The notes below the pieces were generated by a model, which did no database searches, was not told the DNA's origin, and saw nothing but the letters and a program-made list of their open reading frames with translations. A program made the translations under genes and the position numbers. A stretch of DNA of 64,000 nt, taken from the NCBI GenBank assembly GCA_910578585.1, contig CAJTRG010000011.1, forward strand, positions 1 to 64,000. The letters are read 5' to 3'. Shown in pieces: positions 1-8,250 of this stretch; within the stretch, counting starts at the first letter, position 1, and each line of letters begins with the position of its first letter. The DNA is from an uncultured Mailhella sp. (GTDB lineage: Bacteria; Desulfobacterota; Desulfovibrionia; Desulfovibrionales; Desulfovibrionaceae).

Positions 1-98
1 AACAATTTCCATTGTTCATCAGTTATTTTTATCGTGTTCATAACTGCTTTATATCATAACTTAAAAACAATTAAAAGAAAAATTTAGAAACACACCCT
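1..98 (-). mobile_element. 5' end of an IS5-like insertion sequence (truncated by window edge)
   Basis: An open frame on the minus strand starts with ATG at 41 and runs off the window. Its 13 visible codons encode a peptide containing ITDEQWKL, the usual opening of IS5/IS4-family transposases. The sequence AGGGTGTGTTTCTAAATT (98 down to 81) resembles an IS5-group terminal repeat and is followed by TTA, a target type used by part of that group. Only the tip is visible, so the family call is tentative; the rest of the element lies to the left. Confidence 0.5.
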
Positions 99-150
99 AA
101 TTGAATTAAAAAAGCACAAAGGGATCACCATTCAGAAGTATAGGTGCTGC

Positions 151-534
151 ATGAGTATCATAGGATTAAGCTGTATTTTTCCCGTTCCGGACATTAAAGA
201 AACCGCAAACTTTTATGTTACAAAATTAGGCTTCAAGGCTGTTGAATACTTGGAGTGTGAAGATCCGCATACCTGCTTGTGTTTAGATGAGGTTGAGATC
301 ATTTTACTCCAAGCGAATACAAAAAAGATTGTGCCAAACAGAGAACTGTATGGATATGGGTATGATGCATATCTGTACACCAATCACCAGGAAAACTTGG
401 AAAAAGAATTTATTTCTAAAGAAATAAAGATAGTCCGACATCTGAATATTACAAACTACCAAAACAACGAGTTCGTGATCGAGGACATGGACGGCAGATG
501 GCTGGCATTTGGTTTAAAACAGCTTCCCAAATGA
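151..534 (+). CDS. VOC (glyoxalase/bleomycin-resistance fold) family protein
   Basis: A 127-residue protein with the two-repeat VOC layout: a first half with the typical motif VPDIKETANFYVTKLGF (about residues 12-28) and a second half ending in EDMDGRWLAFG, the usual closing strand of the fold. Family members bind a metal or sequester small molecules and drugs. No clear His/Glu metal set is visible, so a binding protein is as likely as an enzyme. It stands alone between an IS fragment and a tRNA, with only a weak ribosome site (GGTG) before the start. Substrate unknown. Confidence 0.75.
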   Translation: MSIIGLSCIFPVPDIKETANFYVTKLGFKAVEYLECEDPHTCLCLDEVEIILLQANTKKIVPNRELYGYGYDAYLYTNHQENLEKEFISKEIKIVRHLNITNYQNNEFVIEDMDGRWLAFGLKQLPK

Positions 535-670
535 TAAATTCGGATTCAGGCAGTCACTGACCATGAGCAGCTATCCGTTCAATCATTTTGATAAGGGTGA
601 AATAATTTTAGAGAATTATCAACACGAAGGATAAAAGTGATTAAAAATTTTCATTTTTCCAAAAAAACAT

Positions 671-697
671 TTGACAAAGTGGGTAAATTTACATAAA
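671..697 (+). promoter_or_regulatory. Sigma-70 promoter for tRNA-Glu
   Basis: A consensus -35 box TTGACA lies at 671-676, with a CATAAA/ATAAAA -10 candidate at about 692-698. The expected transcription start is about 10 bases before the mature tRNA. Confidence 0.55.
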
Positions 698-715
698 AGA
701 CTTTTCACGGCATAC

Positions 716-792
716 GTCCTCATCGTCTAGCCGGCCCAGGACAGCGGCCTTTCACGCCGTCAACGGGGGTTCAAATCCCCCTGAGGACGCCA
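716..792 (+). tRNA. tRNA-Glu (UUC)
   Basis: The cloverleaf can be drawn by eye. The acceptor arm pairs GTCCTCA (716-722) with TGAGGAC (782-788). The anticodon stem CGGC/GCCG encloses the loop CTTTCAC with anticodon TTC (751-753). A T arm with GTTCAAATC follows, and the encoded CCA end is at 790-792. Confidence 0.97.
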
Positions 793-800
793 AATATTTC

Positions 801-834
801 AAGGACTTAGTGAAAACACTAAGTCCTTTTTGTT
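801..834 (+). terminator. Rho-independent terminator of tRNA-Glu
   Basis: A perfect 12-bp stem (AAGGACTTAGTG / CACTAAGTCCTT) with an AAAA loop, ending in a T run. It starts 8 bases after the tRNA. Confidence 0.95.
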
Positions 835-1032
835 TATCCTCCCCACACTATTCCCGCAAAGAAAATGATAAATACAAAATCTGTTCGTAATATCTTATAA
901 TAATGTATAAAATTAAATTTTTATATGTTTTTCTGTAATTTAATGCCCTATTTACATATTTTTCCGGCTTTTATGAGAAGATTTATCACACTTTTCTTTC
1001 ATTTCTTTAGAGCAGCAGAGTAAATAATACGA

Positions 1033-1062
1033 AAAAGGCTATGGCACATGCCATAGCCTTTT
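1033..1062 (-). terminator. Terminator of module 1 operon
   Basis: A 13-bp stem (AAAAGGCTATGGC / GCCATAGCCTTTT) with an ACAT loop. The minus-strand product ends in a T run just past the transporter gene. Confidence 0.9.
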
Positions 1063-1086
1063 GTTGTATAACAAGATGTATCAATT

Positions 1087-2502
1087 TTAGAAAATAAACT
1101 TCCACCATGGAATAGCCACTGCAAGCAGGAAGGGCATTACCATAAGAATTCTGACTGCCAGCACCTTGACCATCTTGGCAAAATGGATATAGCCAAAGCC
1201 GTAGAACAGTAAGAGCGGAGCTGTTTCATAAGGGAAGATAATATTGTCAAAACCGTATACAAAGGAGAAGTAGACAATTCTTGGTTCAACGCCAATATTC
1301 AGACCAAGTTCCGCAAGAGGAGCTGAGAAAGCAGCTGTTGCAGCAAGCGGAGTCAAAATAAAGTTGCCAACGACCCCAACAACATAGGCAGCAAGACCGG
1401 CACCAAAATCGCCAAGTCCATGGAAATAACCGAAAGTACCATCAGCCATCCATTGGGTTACTTTGAGGTAATTACCTGCAGCACCAATGGCCATACAGCC
1501 CATAATAAAGAACAGAGGGCCAAAGTTGACAGTTTTAATCTTGTCAGCATCCATAAGTTCCACCTTTGGCAGGAAGCTGATACAAGCAACAAGGCAAAGA
1601 GACATACCGGGAGCAAGGCCATGGAACTTATCAGTTACCAGCAAAATCAAGGTAAAGACAAAGAACGCTGTTGCAATCTTTTCTTCTTTTGACATGGCGC
1701 CCAGTTCATTATAACGGGAAACAAGAACTTGTTTTAATGCCTCTTTATCCAATTTTGAAGGAAGCAGCAAAACAACAATGCCGACGCTCATAATAGTATA
1801 CACAGTTGCAGGTATCAGGTTCCACAAAGCATATTCAAACCAGGTCGTGGTTCCGCCAGTCACACCGTTCACCAGGTTCATACCAATAACAAGGTCTCCG
1901 CCGCCTGTCAGATAACAAAGTTTTGAACTGGTTACAGCCAAAAATGCTGCCATCATAAGCGCCGTTGCTTCTGTACTTTTCTTCTTGATATCAAGAGCTT
2001 CACAAAGGCTGATCACAATTGCGCAGAAAATCAAACTCTTGCCGTTTGCAGACGGAATAAAGGGAGAAACAATATAAATAGCTGTTGCCAGTCCCCAAAT
2101 AACGCCCACAAAGGAACCTTTCATGGCATACATGCAGCCTAAGCCAATACGTTTCCCAAGACCGGTTGTCTGCAAAATTTTACAGAGAATAAAACCGCCA
2201 ATAACAGTATTGGGAACATCAGAAAGCCAGCCGGCATAAATCACTTTAGCCGGAACATGGCACAGCGCCACATAAAGAACTGGCAGCACGATACCTGTTG
2301 CAATTTCATTGACAAGCCCAAAAGCCCAAATAACAACCATGAAAATGGTAATAGCCAGAAACATGCCCATTTCATGGGTCATTTCTTTGCCGTCTACAGG
2401 TAAAATAAAATAAACAGCGGCAGGAATACAAAAAGCAATTATCCATTTTATAAGCAAGGAATTTGAACTCAAGAAATCAGATTTTGCAGTTGCTTGTGAC
2501 AT
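1087..2502 (-). CDS. DASS/SLC13-family anion transporter (module 1)
   Basis: A polytopic inner-membrane protein of 471 residues with about 11-13 hydrophobic segments. It has the repeat signatures of the divalent-anion/Na+ symporter family: a first substrate-loop motif around SANGKS (about 151-156) and a second half with PLAATAAFSAPLAELG. Family members import di- or tricarboxylates, sulfate or sulfonates with sodium. The start at 2502 is chosen because GGAGG sits 7 bases upstream; an ATG at 2532 lacks such a site. It is the last gene of a flavoprotein-ferredoxin-transporter operon, so it probably imports the substrate or exports the product of the flavoprotein. The solute cannot be read from sequence. 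Confidence 0.85.
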   Translation of the reverse strand: MSQATAKSDFLSSNSLLIKWIIAFCIPAAVYFILPVDGKEMTHEMGMFLAITIFMVVIWAFGLVNEIATGIVLPVLYVALCHVPAKVIYAGWLSDVPNTVIGGFILCKILQTTGLGKRIGLGCMYAMKGSFVGVIWGLATAIYIVSPFIPSANGKSLIFCAIVISLCEALDIKKKSTEATALMMAAFLAVTSSKLCYLTGGGDLVIGMNLVNGVTGGTTTWFEYALWNLIPATVYTIMSVGIVVLLLPSKLDKEALKQVLVSRYNELGAMSKEEKIATAFFVFTLILLVTDKFHGLAPGMSLCLVACISFLPKVELMDADKIKTVNFGPLFFIMGCMAIGAAGNYLKVTQWMADGTFGYFHGLGDFGAGLAAYVVGVVGNFILTPLAATAAFSAPLAELGLNIGVEPRIVYFSFVYGFDNIIFPYETAPLLLFYGFGYIHFAKMVKVLAVRILMVMPFLLAVAIPWWKFIF

Positions 2503-2589
2503 AAAGCCTCCGTTAGAAAATTGCCCTGACAATTTTCACCATACGATCTAATTTGTTACGATTTTAAATTCACAATAAAAAGGTTAAAA

Positions 2590-2620
2590 TAAGCCATTCT
2601 CCGCAAAGGAAAATGGCTTA
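2590..2620 (-). terminator. Intercistronic hairpin between ferredoxin and transporter (module 1)
   Basis: A stem of 13 pairs with one mismatch (TAAGCCATTCTCC / GGAAAATGGCTTA) around GCAAA, followed on the minus strand by a weak ATTTT. It may act as a leaky terminator that lowers transporter expression relative to the upstream genes. Confidence 0.6.
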
Positions 2621-2631
2621 TATGATGTGTC

Positions 2632-2844
2632 TTAAACTAAAGTATAAAGAGGAAATTCAAAGCTGATTGCATCGCTTGGGCAGCTGATGCGGCAGTTGCC
2701 GCAATGCCAGCATTCAAATTTATATTCTTCAATCACGTATGGAGTTTTATCGTTCTTTTTATCCAAAGCAAGAATATATGCAGGACAATCTTTTACGCAC
2801 TTTCCACAGCGAACACATTTTTCACTATTAAATACTGGGGGCAT
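2632..2844 (-). CDS. AprB-like 2x[4Fe-4S] ferredoxin (module 1)
   Basis: A 70-residue cytoplasmic ferredoxin. Two cysteine sets are visible, CVRCGKCVKDCP (about 10-21) and CWHCGNCRISCP (about 45-56), enough for two [4Fe-4S] clusters. The layout matches the cluster-binding part of the APS reductase beta subunit, without that protein's long C-terminal tail. It starts 14 bases after the flavoprotein gene and should pass electrons to or from the FAD of that partner. It closely resembles the module 2 ferredoxin, including the shared C-terminal ISFEFPLYT. Confidence 0.9.
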   Translation of the reverse strand: MPPVFNSEKCVRCGKCVKDCPAYILALDKKNDKTPYVIEEYKFECWHCGNCRISCPSDAISFEFPLYTLV

Positions 2845-2858
2845 AGTTATTCTCCTTC

Positions 2859-4523
2859 TTATGCAGTCTTTTCAAGCCAAGTATAACTTGGTTCACCATT
2901 TTTGCATTGTACAACCAAACCTTTATCAAGACTTGGGTCAAGCTGTGGATAATCGGAAAGTTTATACATGCCGCGGCCTGTTTCCTTTCTTTGCAAACAT
3001 GCACCCAAGTGGATTTTACAAAGTTCCAAAAGGTCAAAGCCTTCACGCAGGCGCATTAAGTCGTGCAAATTCTTTGCTTTCACTTGATCTTTATATTTTG
3101 TAATGAGTTCAAGGCGATCCAAAGCCAGTTTCATGCCGGGCATATTGCGTCTGAAACCTGCATAATAATCCATAACCTGACGGATAGGGCCTTCAAATTC
3201 CATGTAATTGAGACCTGTTGTCTTGGTATTTTCAAGAGGAGCCATATCTTTTGCCTTATGAGCTTCAATCACAGCATCATCAAGCACGCCTTGCTTTGCA
3301 GATTTCGCATCGTCAGCAGCATGGGTGGCAGCCACATAACCGCCACACATTGCACCTGAGAAACTGGTGAAGTTACAGCCGGCAAAAAGACCTTTGACTG
3401 TTGTTTCCATGCGTTCATCGGCAAGAAGCATACCTGAAAGAGCAATTTCGCCAATTTCCACTTCAAGAGGAGTTGTATGGAAATCAATGCCACGGGCAGC
3501 GCAGTAATCCAAATAGGTTTCCTTATCCGCAGGCATGAGCACATATTGCAAGTGGTGAACGTCTTCTTTATTCAAGTGACGCATATCCATGTAGAATGGA
3601 GGGCCATAGCCTTCTAATTGCTCCTGCTCTGTGCCCATGATTTGGTTGCGGCGTTTGCCGTTTTCCCACATGGGGTCGTATTTGCCCATGAAACGGTCAC
3701 CAAGAGCATTGAGTTCATGGCCGCCCATATTGTTGATACCGTTCATGCCGGGAGCGCCCCAACCCTTTGGAAGCATGGTGGTACGTCCGGAAATATCAGC
3801 ATTGATAATGGCAGCGCCAACTTCATAGGCTAATGAAAAATAACTGCCTGTGGTAAATGGAGTAAACCAGCAGTTGTAGGGATTGCCTGTGGAGTTATTG
3901 CCGGCTCTTTGTGCGTGCCAGCCGAGGCTGTTGATGGCAACTTTACAGGAAACAGCAACGGTTTCACCGGTCAAAACATTGAAGCCCATGCAGCCGGTAA
4001 TGTGATTATCTTTAGCAAACAAGCGGGTAATATTGATATCATCAAGGACATGGATACCAGCTAATTTACGTACTTTCTTTGCTAAATTACGCTTAATGGT
4101 GCGGCCGTTGACAATATGCAGCCACCATGCACCGGGCTGACCAAAACCAACAGAACGAAAACGTCCGCCGCCTTCTTTTGGCTTAAATTCTGTGCCTACT
4201 TCATCAAGCACAGCAAGACAAGGCTTGAATGCATCGTGCCATTGTGCAAGCTGTTCACGCTTATAACCATAGGCTGATTTCATATAAAAATTAATAAAGG
4301 TTTCTTTATCATCATGGGGTTCATCAGTATCAAGCACTGCCATAAAGTGGTCGTTGCCGCCACCTAAAGAGCCAGAACTTTCCAATGTTCCCTTTCCTAT
4401 CATCAACGCGTCACAACCCTTTTCAGAAGCTTTTAACGCAGCACCTATCCCAGAAGCACCAGTACCCAGTATGAGCATGTCGGTTTCATACAGCGTACCC
4501 CAAGATTTTTGGATTTTATTCAT
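2859..4523 (-). CDS. AprA-like FAD oxidoreductase, catalytic subunit (module 1)
   Basis: A 554-residue cytoplasmic flavoprotein of the succinate dehydrogenase/fumarate reductase/APS reductase superfamily. A Rossmann FAD motif (LGTGASGIGAA, about 19-29) is followed by ESSG...GGGND (about 48-58). The C-terminal helical domain carries RKETGRGMYKLSDYP (from about 512), the same segment that closes AprA. The start at 4523 has AGGAG upstream; longer in-frame starts have no ribosome site and would overlap the promoter. AprA residues that hold APS (Asn74, Arg265, His398 of Archaeoglobus, recalled from memory) do not appear to be retained, so APS is unlikely to be the substrate. A small carboxylate or sulfonate is a better guess. 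Confidence 0.8.
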   Translation of the reverse strand: MNKIQKSWGTLYETDMLILGTGASGIGAALKASEKGCDALMIGKGTLESSGSLGGGNDHFMAVLDTDEPHDDKETFINFYMKSAYGYKREQLAQWHDAFKPCLAVLDEVGTEFKPKEGGGRFRSVGFGQPGAWWLHIVNGRTIKRNLAKKVRKLAGIHVLDDINITRLFAKDNHITGCMGFNVLTGETVAVSCKVAINSLGWHAQRAGNNSTGNPYNCWFTPFTTGSYFSLAYEVGAAIINADISGRTTMLPKGWGAPGMNGINNMGGHELNALGDRFMGKYDPMWENGKRRNQIMGTEQEQLEGYGPPFYMDMRHLNKEDVHHLQYVLMPADKETYLDYCAARGIDFHTTPLEVEIGEIALSGMLLADERMETTVKGLFAGCNFTSFSGAMCGGYVAATHAADDAKSAKQGVLDDAVIEAHKAKDMAPLENTKTTGLNYMEFEGPIRQVMDYYAGFRRNMPGMKLALDRLELITKYKDQVKAKNLHDLMRLREGFDLLELCKIHLGACLQRKETGRGMYKLSDYPQLDPSLDKGLVVQCKNGEPSYTWLEKTA

Positions 4524-4576
4524 AGAGACTCCTTGCAATATTATATGCAGTTTATTCATCTTGATGCTGATACTAA

Positions 4577-4592
4577 AGCAATTATTGTGCCA
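4577..4592 (-). promoter_or_regulatory. Sigma-54 (-24/-12) promoter of module 1
   Basis: The minus strand reads TGGCAC-AATAA-TTGCT, a full match to the sigma-54 consensus with correct GG-to-GC spacing. The predicted start near 4566 gives a leader of about 43 bases before the flavoprotein ATG. Confidence 0.92.
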
Positions 4593-4678
4593 AAAATCAC
4601 ATAAATAAAAATAATAAATAATTTCAATTGAATATAATATTATCACAAGAATATTGACTCTTTTATAATATCAGAATA

Positions 4679-4695
4679 TTATCTGAAACAGATAA
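4679..4695. promoter_or_regulatory. Candidate enhancer (UAS) for the RtcR-like activator
   Basis: A perfect 7-bp inverted repeat TTATCTG-AAA-CAGATAA, with further half sites CAGA at 4672-4675 and CAGAT at 4711-4715. It lies 87-103 bp upstream of the -24 box, the usual enhancer distance, and next to the rtcR-like gene. Confidence 0.6.
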
Positions 4696-4771
4696 ACATA
4701 TGATTATTATCAGATGTATTTTTGATTTGTTCCTTTAAAACATCCTTTTTCCCCACAAAGGAGAAAATTTG

Positions 4772-6424
4772 ATGAAAAAAAATATTATCTTTGCCACAGT
4801 GCCTGCAAATTACCGTTTTATACAAGTCAAAGAAATGCTTGACCAATGGGAACAATATATACAATTACTCAAGCTGCCCGACTTTCCCATCAGCCGGATT
4901 ATCTTTTTTGTGAACCCAAGCAATATCAAGCATATTCCACTCTTCTTCCAATATGTTAAGCCACATCTGGGCGAGACAAGAATCCGTTTTGTAAAGATTA
5001 ATTCCAGTTCAGATTTTAACGTTGAAAATTTCAATCAAATATACAGTATCTTTGCGGAATGGTTTACAAAATTCAATTTTTACACAGATCTGGAGGATTA
5101 TTTTCTCTACTTTGCCCGCGGCAACCATTTTGCCCATTCTTTTCTTATCACCATGCTGATCAATATTCGCCATCTGCCTTGCCGCATTGTCTATGTTCGC
5201 CGCAATAGACAAGCCGCAGGCCCGCTTTTAATCCCGGAAATCCATGAGGCGAATTTTGGCAAATGGCTGACCGATATCAGTAAATATGAAAAAAAATATT
5301 ATGATACCCAGTCGCTGCTCAAATCTTCCATTCCAACCAATAATGAAAATTTTAACAAGCTCATTTCCAATATTGAACACATTGCCATGCATTCCACTGC
5401 CCCCATTCTCTTTCTTGGGCCAACCGGTTCTGGCAAATCCCAGCTGGCAAAACGAATTTATGAGCTCAGGAAAAAGGTCGGCACTGTGCGCGGAAATTTT
5501 GTTTCTATTAACTGTGCCACACTCCATGGTGACTTGGCCCATTCCACCCTGTTTGGGCATATTAAAGGAGCTTTTACAGGCGCAACAACCAATAGAAACG
5601 GTTTACTCAAAACTGCAGACGGTGGAATTTTATTTCTGGATGAAGTTGGCGAGCTCAGTCTGGAATTACAGGCACAGCTTTTGAAAGCCATAGAAGAAAA
5701 GAGCTATTTACCCATGGGCGCTGACACAGAAGTTCAAAGCGATTTTCAGCTTATTTGCGCAACCAACAAAGTTCTGAGTGACGATATAAAGCAAGGGCTT
5801 TTCAGACTGGATCTCTATGCCCGTATCAATTTATGGGAATTTTCTCTGCCAAGCCTCATTGAAAGACCAGAAGATATTGAACCCAATATCAACTATGAAA
5901 TACAGCGTCTGAGAGAAGAAAAAGGCCTGCTTGCAGACTTTACGCCGGAAGCAAAAAAAGCCTATCTGGATTTTGCAACCAGCCCTGAAGCTGTATGGAA
6001 AAACAATTTCCGTTCACTCAGCTCAAGCATAGAACGCATGGCTACTTATTCCCTGTATGGTTCAATCACTCTTGAAATTGTTATGCAGGAAATAGCCTTG
6101 CTCAAGAAAAAATGGAGCAAATGCAAAAACAATATTTTATCCCAGTCTCCTGAAAAAGAGCCTCAAAATGAACGTTTTCCCCTGCAAAATGCCCTCTTTT
6201 CCCTGCATAAACTTCCACCTGTTTGTGAACGGGATCTCTTTGACGCCGTGCAGCTGGAAGAAGTGCTGACAATCTGCAAACATGCAGAATCCCGTTCAGA
6301 AGCAGGACGCAAACTCTTTGCCCATTCCAGACAAAAGAAGAAAAGTGCTGACGATACCGCAAGGCTGAATAAATATCTCAAGGGCTTCAATCTCACTTGG
6401 GAAGACATCAAACTTCTGGCATAG
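4772..6424 (+). CDS. rtcR: RtcR-family sigma-54-dependent activator (CARF + AAA+ + HTH)
   Basis: A 550-residue protein that lines up with E. coli RtcR over its whole length. The N-terminal sensor domain (about 1-180) is of the CARF type. Then come LLKSSIPTNN (about 182-191), Walker A GPTGSGKS (216-223), the sigma-54 contact loop GAFTGA (266-271), Walker B GGILFLDEVGEL (about 284-295) and a C-terminal DNA-binding segment ending LTWEDIKLL. The AAA+ part is canonical. The sensor is not: the E. coli motif TTGTHVAQ is replaced by ARGNHFAH (115-122), and the N-terminal loop differs. ATG 4772 (AAGGAG 8 bases upstream) is preferred over TTG 4769. No rtcB or rtcA is in the window; the divergent operon is module 1, which has a sigma-54 promoter. 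Confidence 0.9.
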   Translation: MKKNIIFATVPANYRFIQVKEMLDQWEQYIQLLKLPDFPISRIIFFVNPSNIKHIPLFFQYVKPHLGETRIRFVKINSSSDFNVENFNQIYSIFAEWFTKFNFYTDLEDYFLYFARGNHFAHSFLITMLINIRHLPCRIVYVRRNRQAAGPLLIPEIHEANFGKWLTDISKYEKKYYDTQSLLKSSIPTNNENFNKLISNIEHIAMHSTAPILFLGPTGSGKSQLAKRIYELRKKVGTVRGNFVSINCATLHGDLAHSTLFGHIKGAFTGATTNRNGLLKTADGGILFLDEVGELSLELQAQLLKAIEEKSYLPMGADTEVQSDFQLICATNKVLSDDIKQGLFRLDLYARINLWEFSLPSLIERPEDIEPNINYEIQRLREEKGLLADFTPEAKKAYLDFATSPEAVWKNNFRSLSSSIERMATYSLYGSITLEIVMQEIALLKKKWSKCKNNILSQSPEKEPQNERFPLQNALFSLHKLPPVCERDLFDAVQLEEVLTICKHAESRSEAGRKLFAHSRQKKKSADDTARLNKYLKGFNLTWEDIKLLA

Positions 6425-6539
6425 CGTTCGATTTGACAAAATCAGGCAAGTTTTTGCAAATTTTGTGTCTATACGAAAAAACATAAATTCTCTATTTTAC
6501 AGTTATGAAATTCATCTTTAACAATGAAATGGAGGCATT

Positions 6540-7049
6540 ATGCTTTTTCCTACAATTAAAACCGCAGTTCGCATGAGCCTTTTCGCTCTTTCTATGCTTT
6601 TCCTTTCTCTTTCATCTGCCTATGCTGATGAAAACAAAATCCCAGCAGAACTCAACAGCCCCTTTGCGCAAGGCGAACCCAATACCAGATATGTCCAATA
6701 TTTTATTGGCAACAGCTATTTGAACAGACTTTCTTCTAAAGGTGTTTCCATTGCAAACGTTACCTTTGAACCTGCCTGCCGCAACAACTGGCATATCCAC
6801 CACGCCACAAAGGGCGGCGGTCAAATTTTGCTTTGCACCGCCGGACGCGGCTGGTATCAGGAATGGGATAAACCCGCAAGAGAACTTAAAACCGGTGATG
6901 TTGTGATTATTCCTGCCGGCACAAAGCACTGGCACGGCGCTGCAAAGGACAGCTGGTTTGTGCATTTGTCCGTTGAAGTTCCCGGCGAAAATAACAGCAA
7001 TGAATGGCTTGAACCAGTCACTGACGAAGAATACAACAAACTTCCATAA
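6540..7049 (+). CDS. Exported cupin-domain protein
   Basis: A 169-residue protein with a Sec-type signal peptide (hydrophobic stretch about 10-27, ending SAYA) and a single cupin domain. Metal-ligand motifs are HIHHA (about 83-87) and GTKHWHGAAKDSW (about 121-133), typical of the periplasmic cupins often described next to carboxymuconolactone-decarboxylase-like proteins. GGAGG precedes the start. It follows rtcR by 115 bp and ends at a bidirectional terminator. Whether it belongs to the RtcR circuit is unknown; no sigma-54 promoter with correct spacing was found before it. Confidence 0.85.
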   Translation: MLFPTIKTAVRMSLFALSMLFLSLSSAYADENKIPAELNSPFAQGEPNTRYVQYFIGNSYLNRLSSKGVSIANVTFEPACRNNWHIHHATKGGGQILLCTAGRGWYQEWDKPARELKTGDVVIIPAGTKHWHGAAKDSWFVHLSVEVPGENNSNEWLEPVTDEEYNKLP

Positions 7050-7071
7050 TACATAGTGTTCGTATAAAAAC

Positions 7072-7097
7072 AAAAAGCCTGCATATGCAGGCTTTTT
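7072..7097. terminator. Bidirectional terminator
   Basis: A perfect 26-base palindrome with arms AAAAAGCCTGCAT and ATGCAGGCTTTTT, serving the cupin gene from the left and the MBL-fold gene from the right. Confidence 0.92.
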
Positions 7098-7107
7098 CAT
7101 TTTAAAT

Positions 7108-8235
7108 TTATTGTACGGCTTTCCACCAGGGAGAGAAATTGGCAGAAGAAAGACCGGCAAGAGAAAGGCGTTCGCCAATCATGGGAGTAAGCAGTGTATA
7201 GGGTTTATCCCTGCTTGCGGCTGTGATCCGGTCAAAGGGCTCAAACCATGGATGATAGGCAAGCGAAAATTTACCGATATGCATGGGCAGCAGATATTTT
7301 GCATGCACGTCAAGAGCTGCCTGACTTGCATCCTCAGGGTTCATATGCACGTATTTCCAGCGTTCATTATATTGCCCGCAGTCAAGCAATGCCAAATCAA
7401 TATCAGAAAATGCCTGCCCAATTTGGGCAAAATGTATTTCATAACCGCTGTCGCCGCTGAAAAAGATTTTCTGCCGCGTCGTTTCCAGCACATAGCCAGA
7501 CCAAAGCGTCTTATAACGGGTGAGCGTTCTGCCGGAAAAATGCTGTGAGGGCACAAAATGCACACGCAAATCATCAGCAAGATCAACAGCATCTCCCCAA
7601 TCGCCGTCAATAATTTGCTCCCGGTCAAAGCCCCAATGCAATAAATGGGATTTCACCCCAAGAGGGCAAACTATTTTGCCAAGCTTTGGTGCAAGCTGCA
7701 TGAGCGTTGGATAATCCAAATGATCCCAGTGATCATGGGAAATAAACACATAATCAATGGCAGGCATATCGTCCGCAGTGTAGGGAGTTGCACCGGCAAA
7801 GGCCTGCACGCTAAAGAACACAGGTGACGCATACGGGCTAAAAACCGGATCAATCAAAATCCTTTTACCGGCAAGCTGGATATAAAAGGAAGAATGCCCA
7901 AGCCAGACAAGCACATCTTCATTTTTATCAAGCCCTGCAAAAGCATCTTTTCTGGTAGGCAAAGACGTGAGCGGCGCAGGATTTTCCTTTTTGACAAACA
8001 AAGATCGCAAAAGTGCCATAACCGTTGAACTTTTATCACTCAAAACAGCATGTTCCACAAGGTTGTGAAACTCCCCGTTATAATAATGAGGGGAACGCAT
8101 GAATTCCTTGATGAGCTCCTCATCGGGCAAGGCACCAAACATTTTTTTCTGCATAAAGGCATAACCGGCTCCGCCAAGTCCGCCGCTCACAAGCAAAGCG
8201 CCTGCCAAACACTGTAAAAATGCTCTTCTGGTCAT
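7108..8235 (-). CDS. MBL-fold metallohydrolase, UlaG/NAPE-PLD-like, with Tat-type signal
   Basis: A 375-residue protein of the metallo-beta-lactamase superfamily. The dinuclear zinc motif HDHWDH, the downstream HFSGR, FSGDSG and MHIGKFSLAYHPW segments match the NAPE-PLD/UlaG-like branch, which acts on phosphodiesters or lactones. The N-terminus MTRRAFLQ followed by a Gly/Ala-rich hydrophobic run looks like a twin-arginine signal or anchor, so it probably acts in the periplasm. It lies 15 bp after the flavodoxin-fold gene and forms an operon with it. Substrate unknown. Confidence 0.8.
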   Translation of the reverse strand: MTRRAFLQCLAGALLVSGGLGGAGYAFMQKKMFGALPDEELIKEFMRSPHYYNGEFHNLVEHAVLSDKSSTVMALLRSLFVKKENPAPLTSLPTRKDAFAGLDKNEDVLVWLGHSSFYIQLAGKRILIDPVFSPYASPVFFSVQAFAGATPYTADDMPAIDYVFISHDHWDHLDYPTLMQLAPKLGKIVCPLGVKSHLLHWGFDREQIIDGDWGDAVDLADDLRVHFVPSQHFSGRTLTRYKTLWSGYVLETTRQKIFFSGDSGYEIHFAQIGQAFSDIDLALLDCGQYNERWKYVHMNPEDASQAALDVHAKYLLPMHIGKFSLAYHPWFEPFDRITAASRDKPYTLLTPMIGERLSLAGLSSANFSPWWKAVQ

Positions 8236-8250
8236 AGAACCAGTTTCTCT

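Noticed and set aside
563..634. 24-codon open frame after the VOC gene
   Set aside because: No ribosome site, no recognisable domain, too short to support.
2687..3103. Plus-strand frames opposite the ferredoxin/flavoprotein genes
   Set aside because: Shadows of strongly supported genes on the other strand, without family motifs.
6443..6457. GGCAAGTTTTTGC before the cupin gene as a sigma-54 promoter
   Set aside because: The GG-to-GC distance is 11 rather than 12 bases, and sigma-54 does not tolerate a changed spacing.
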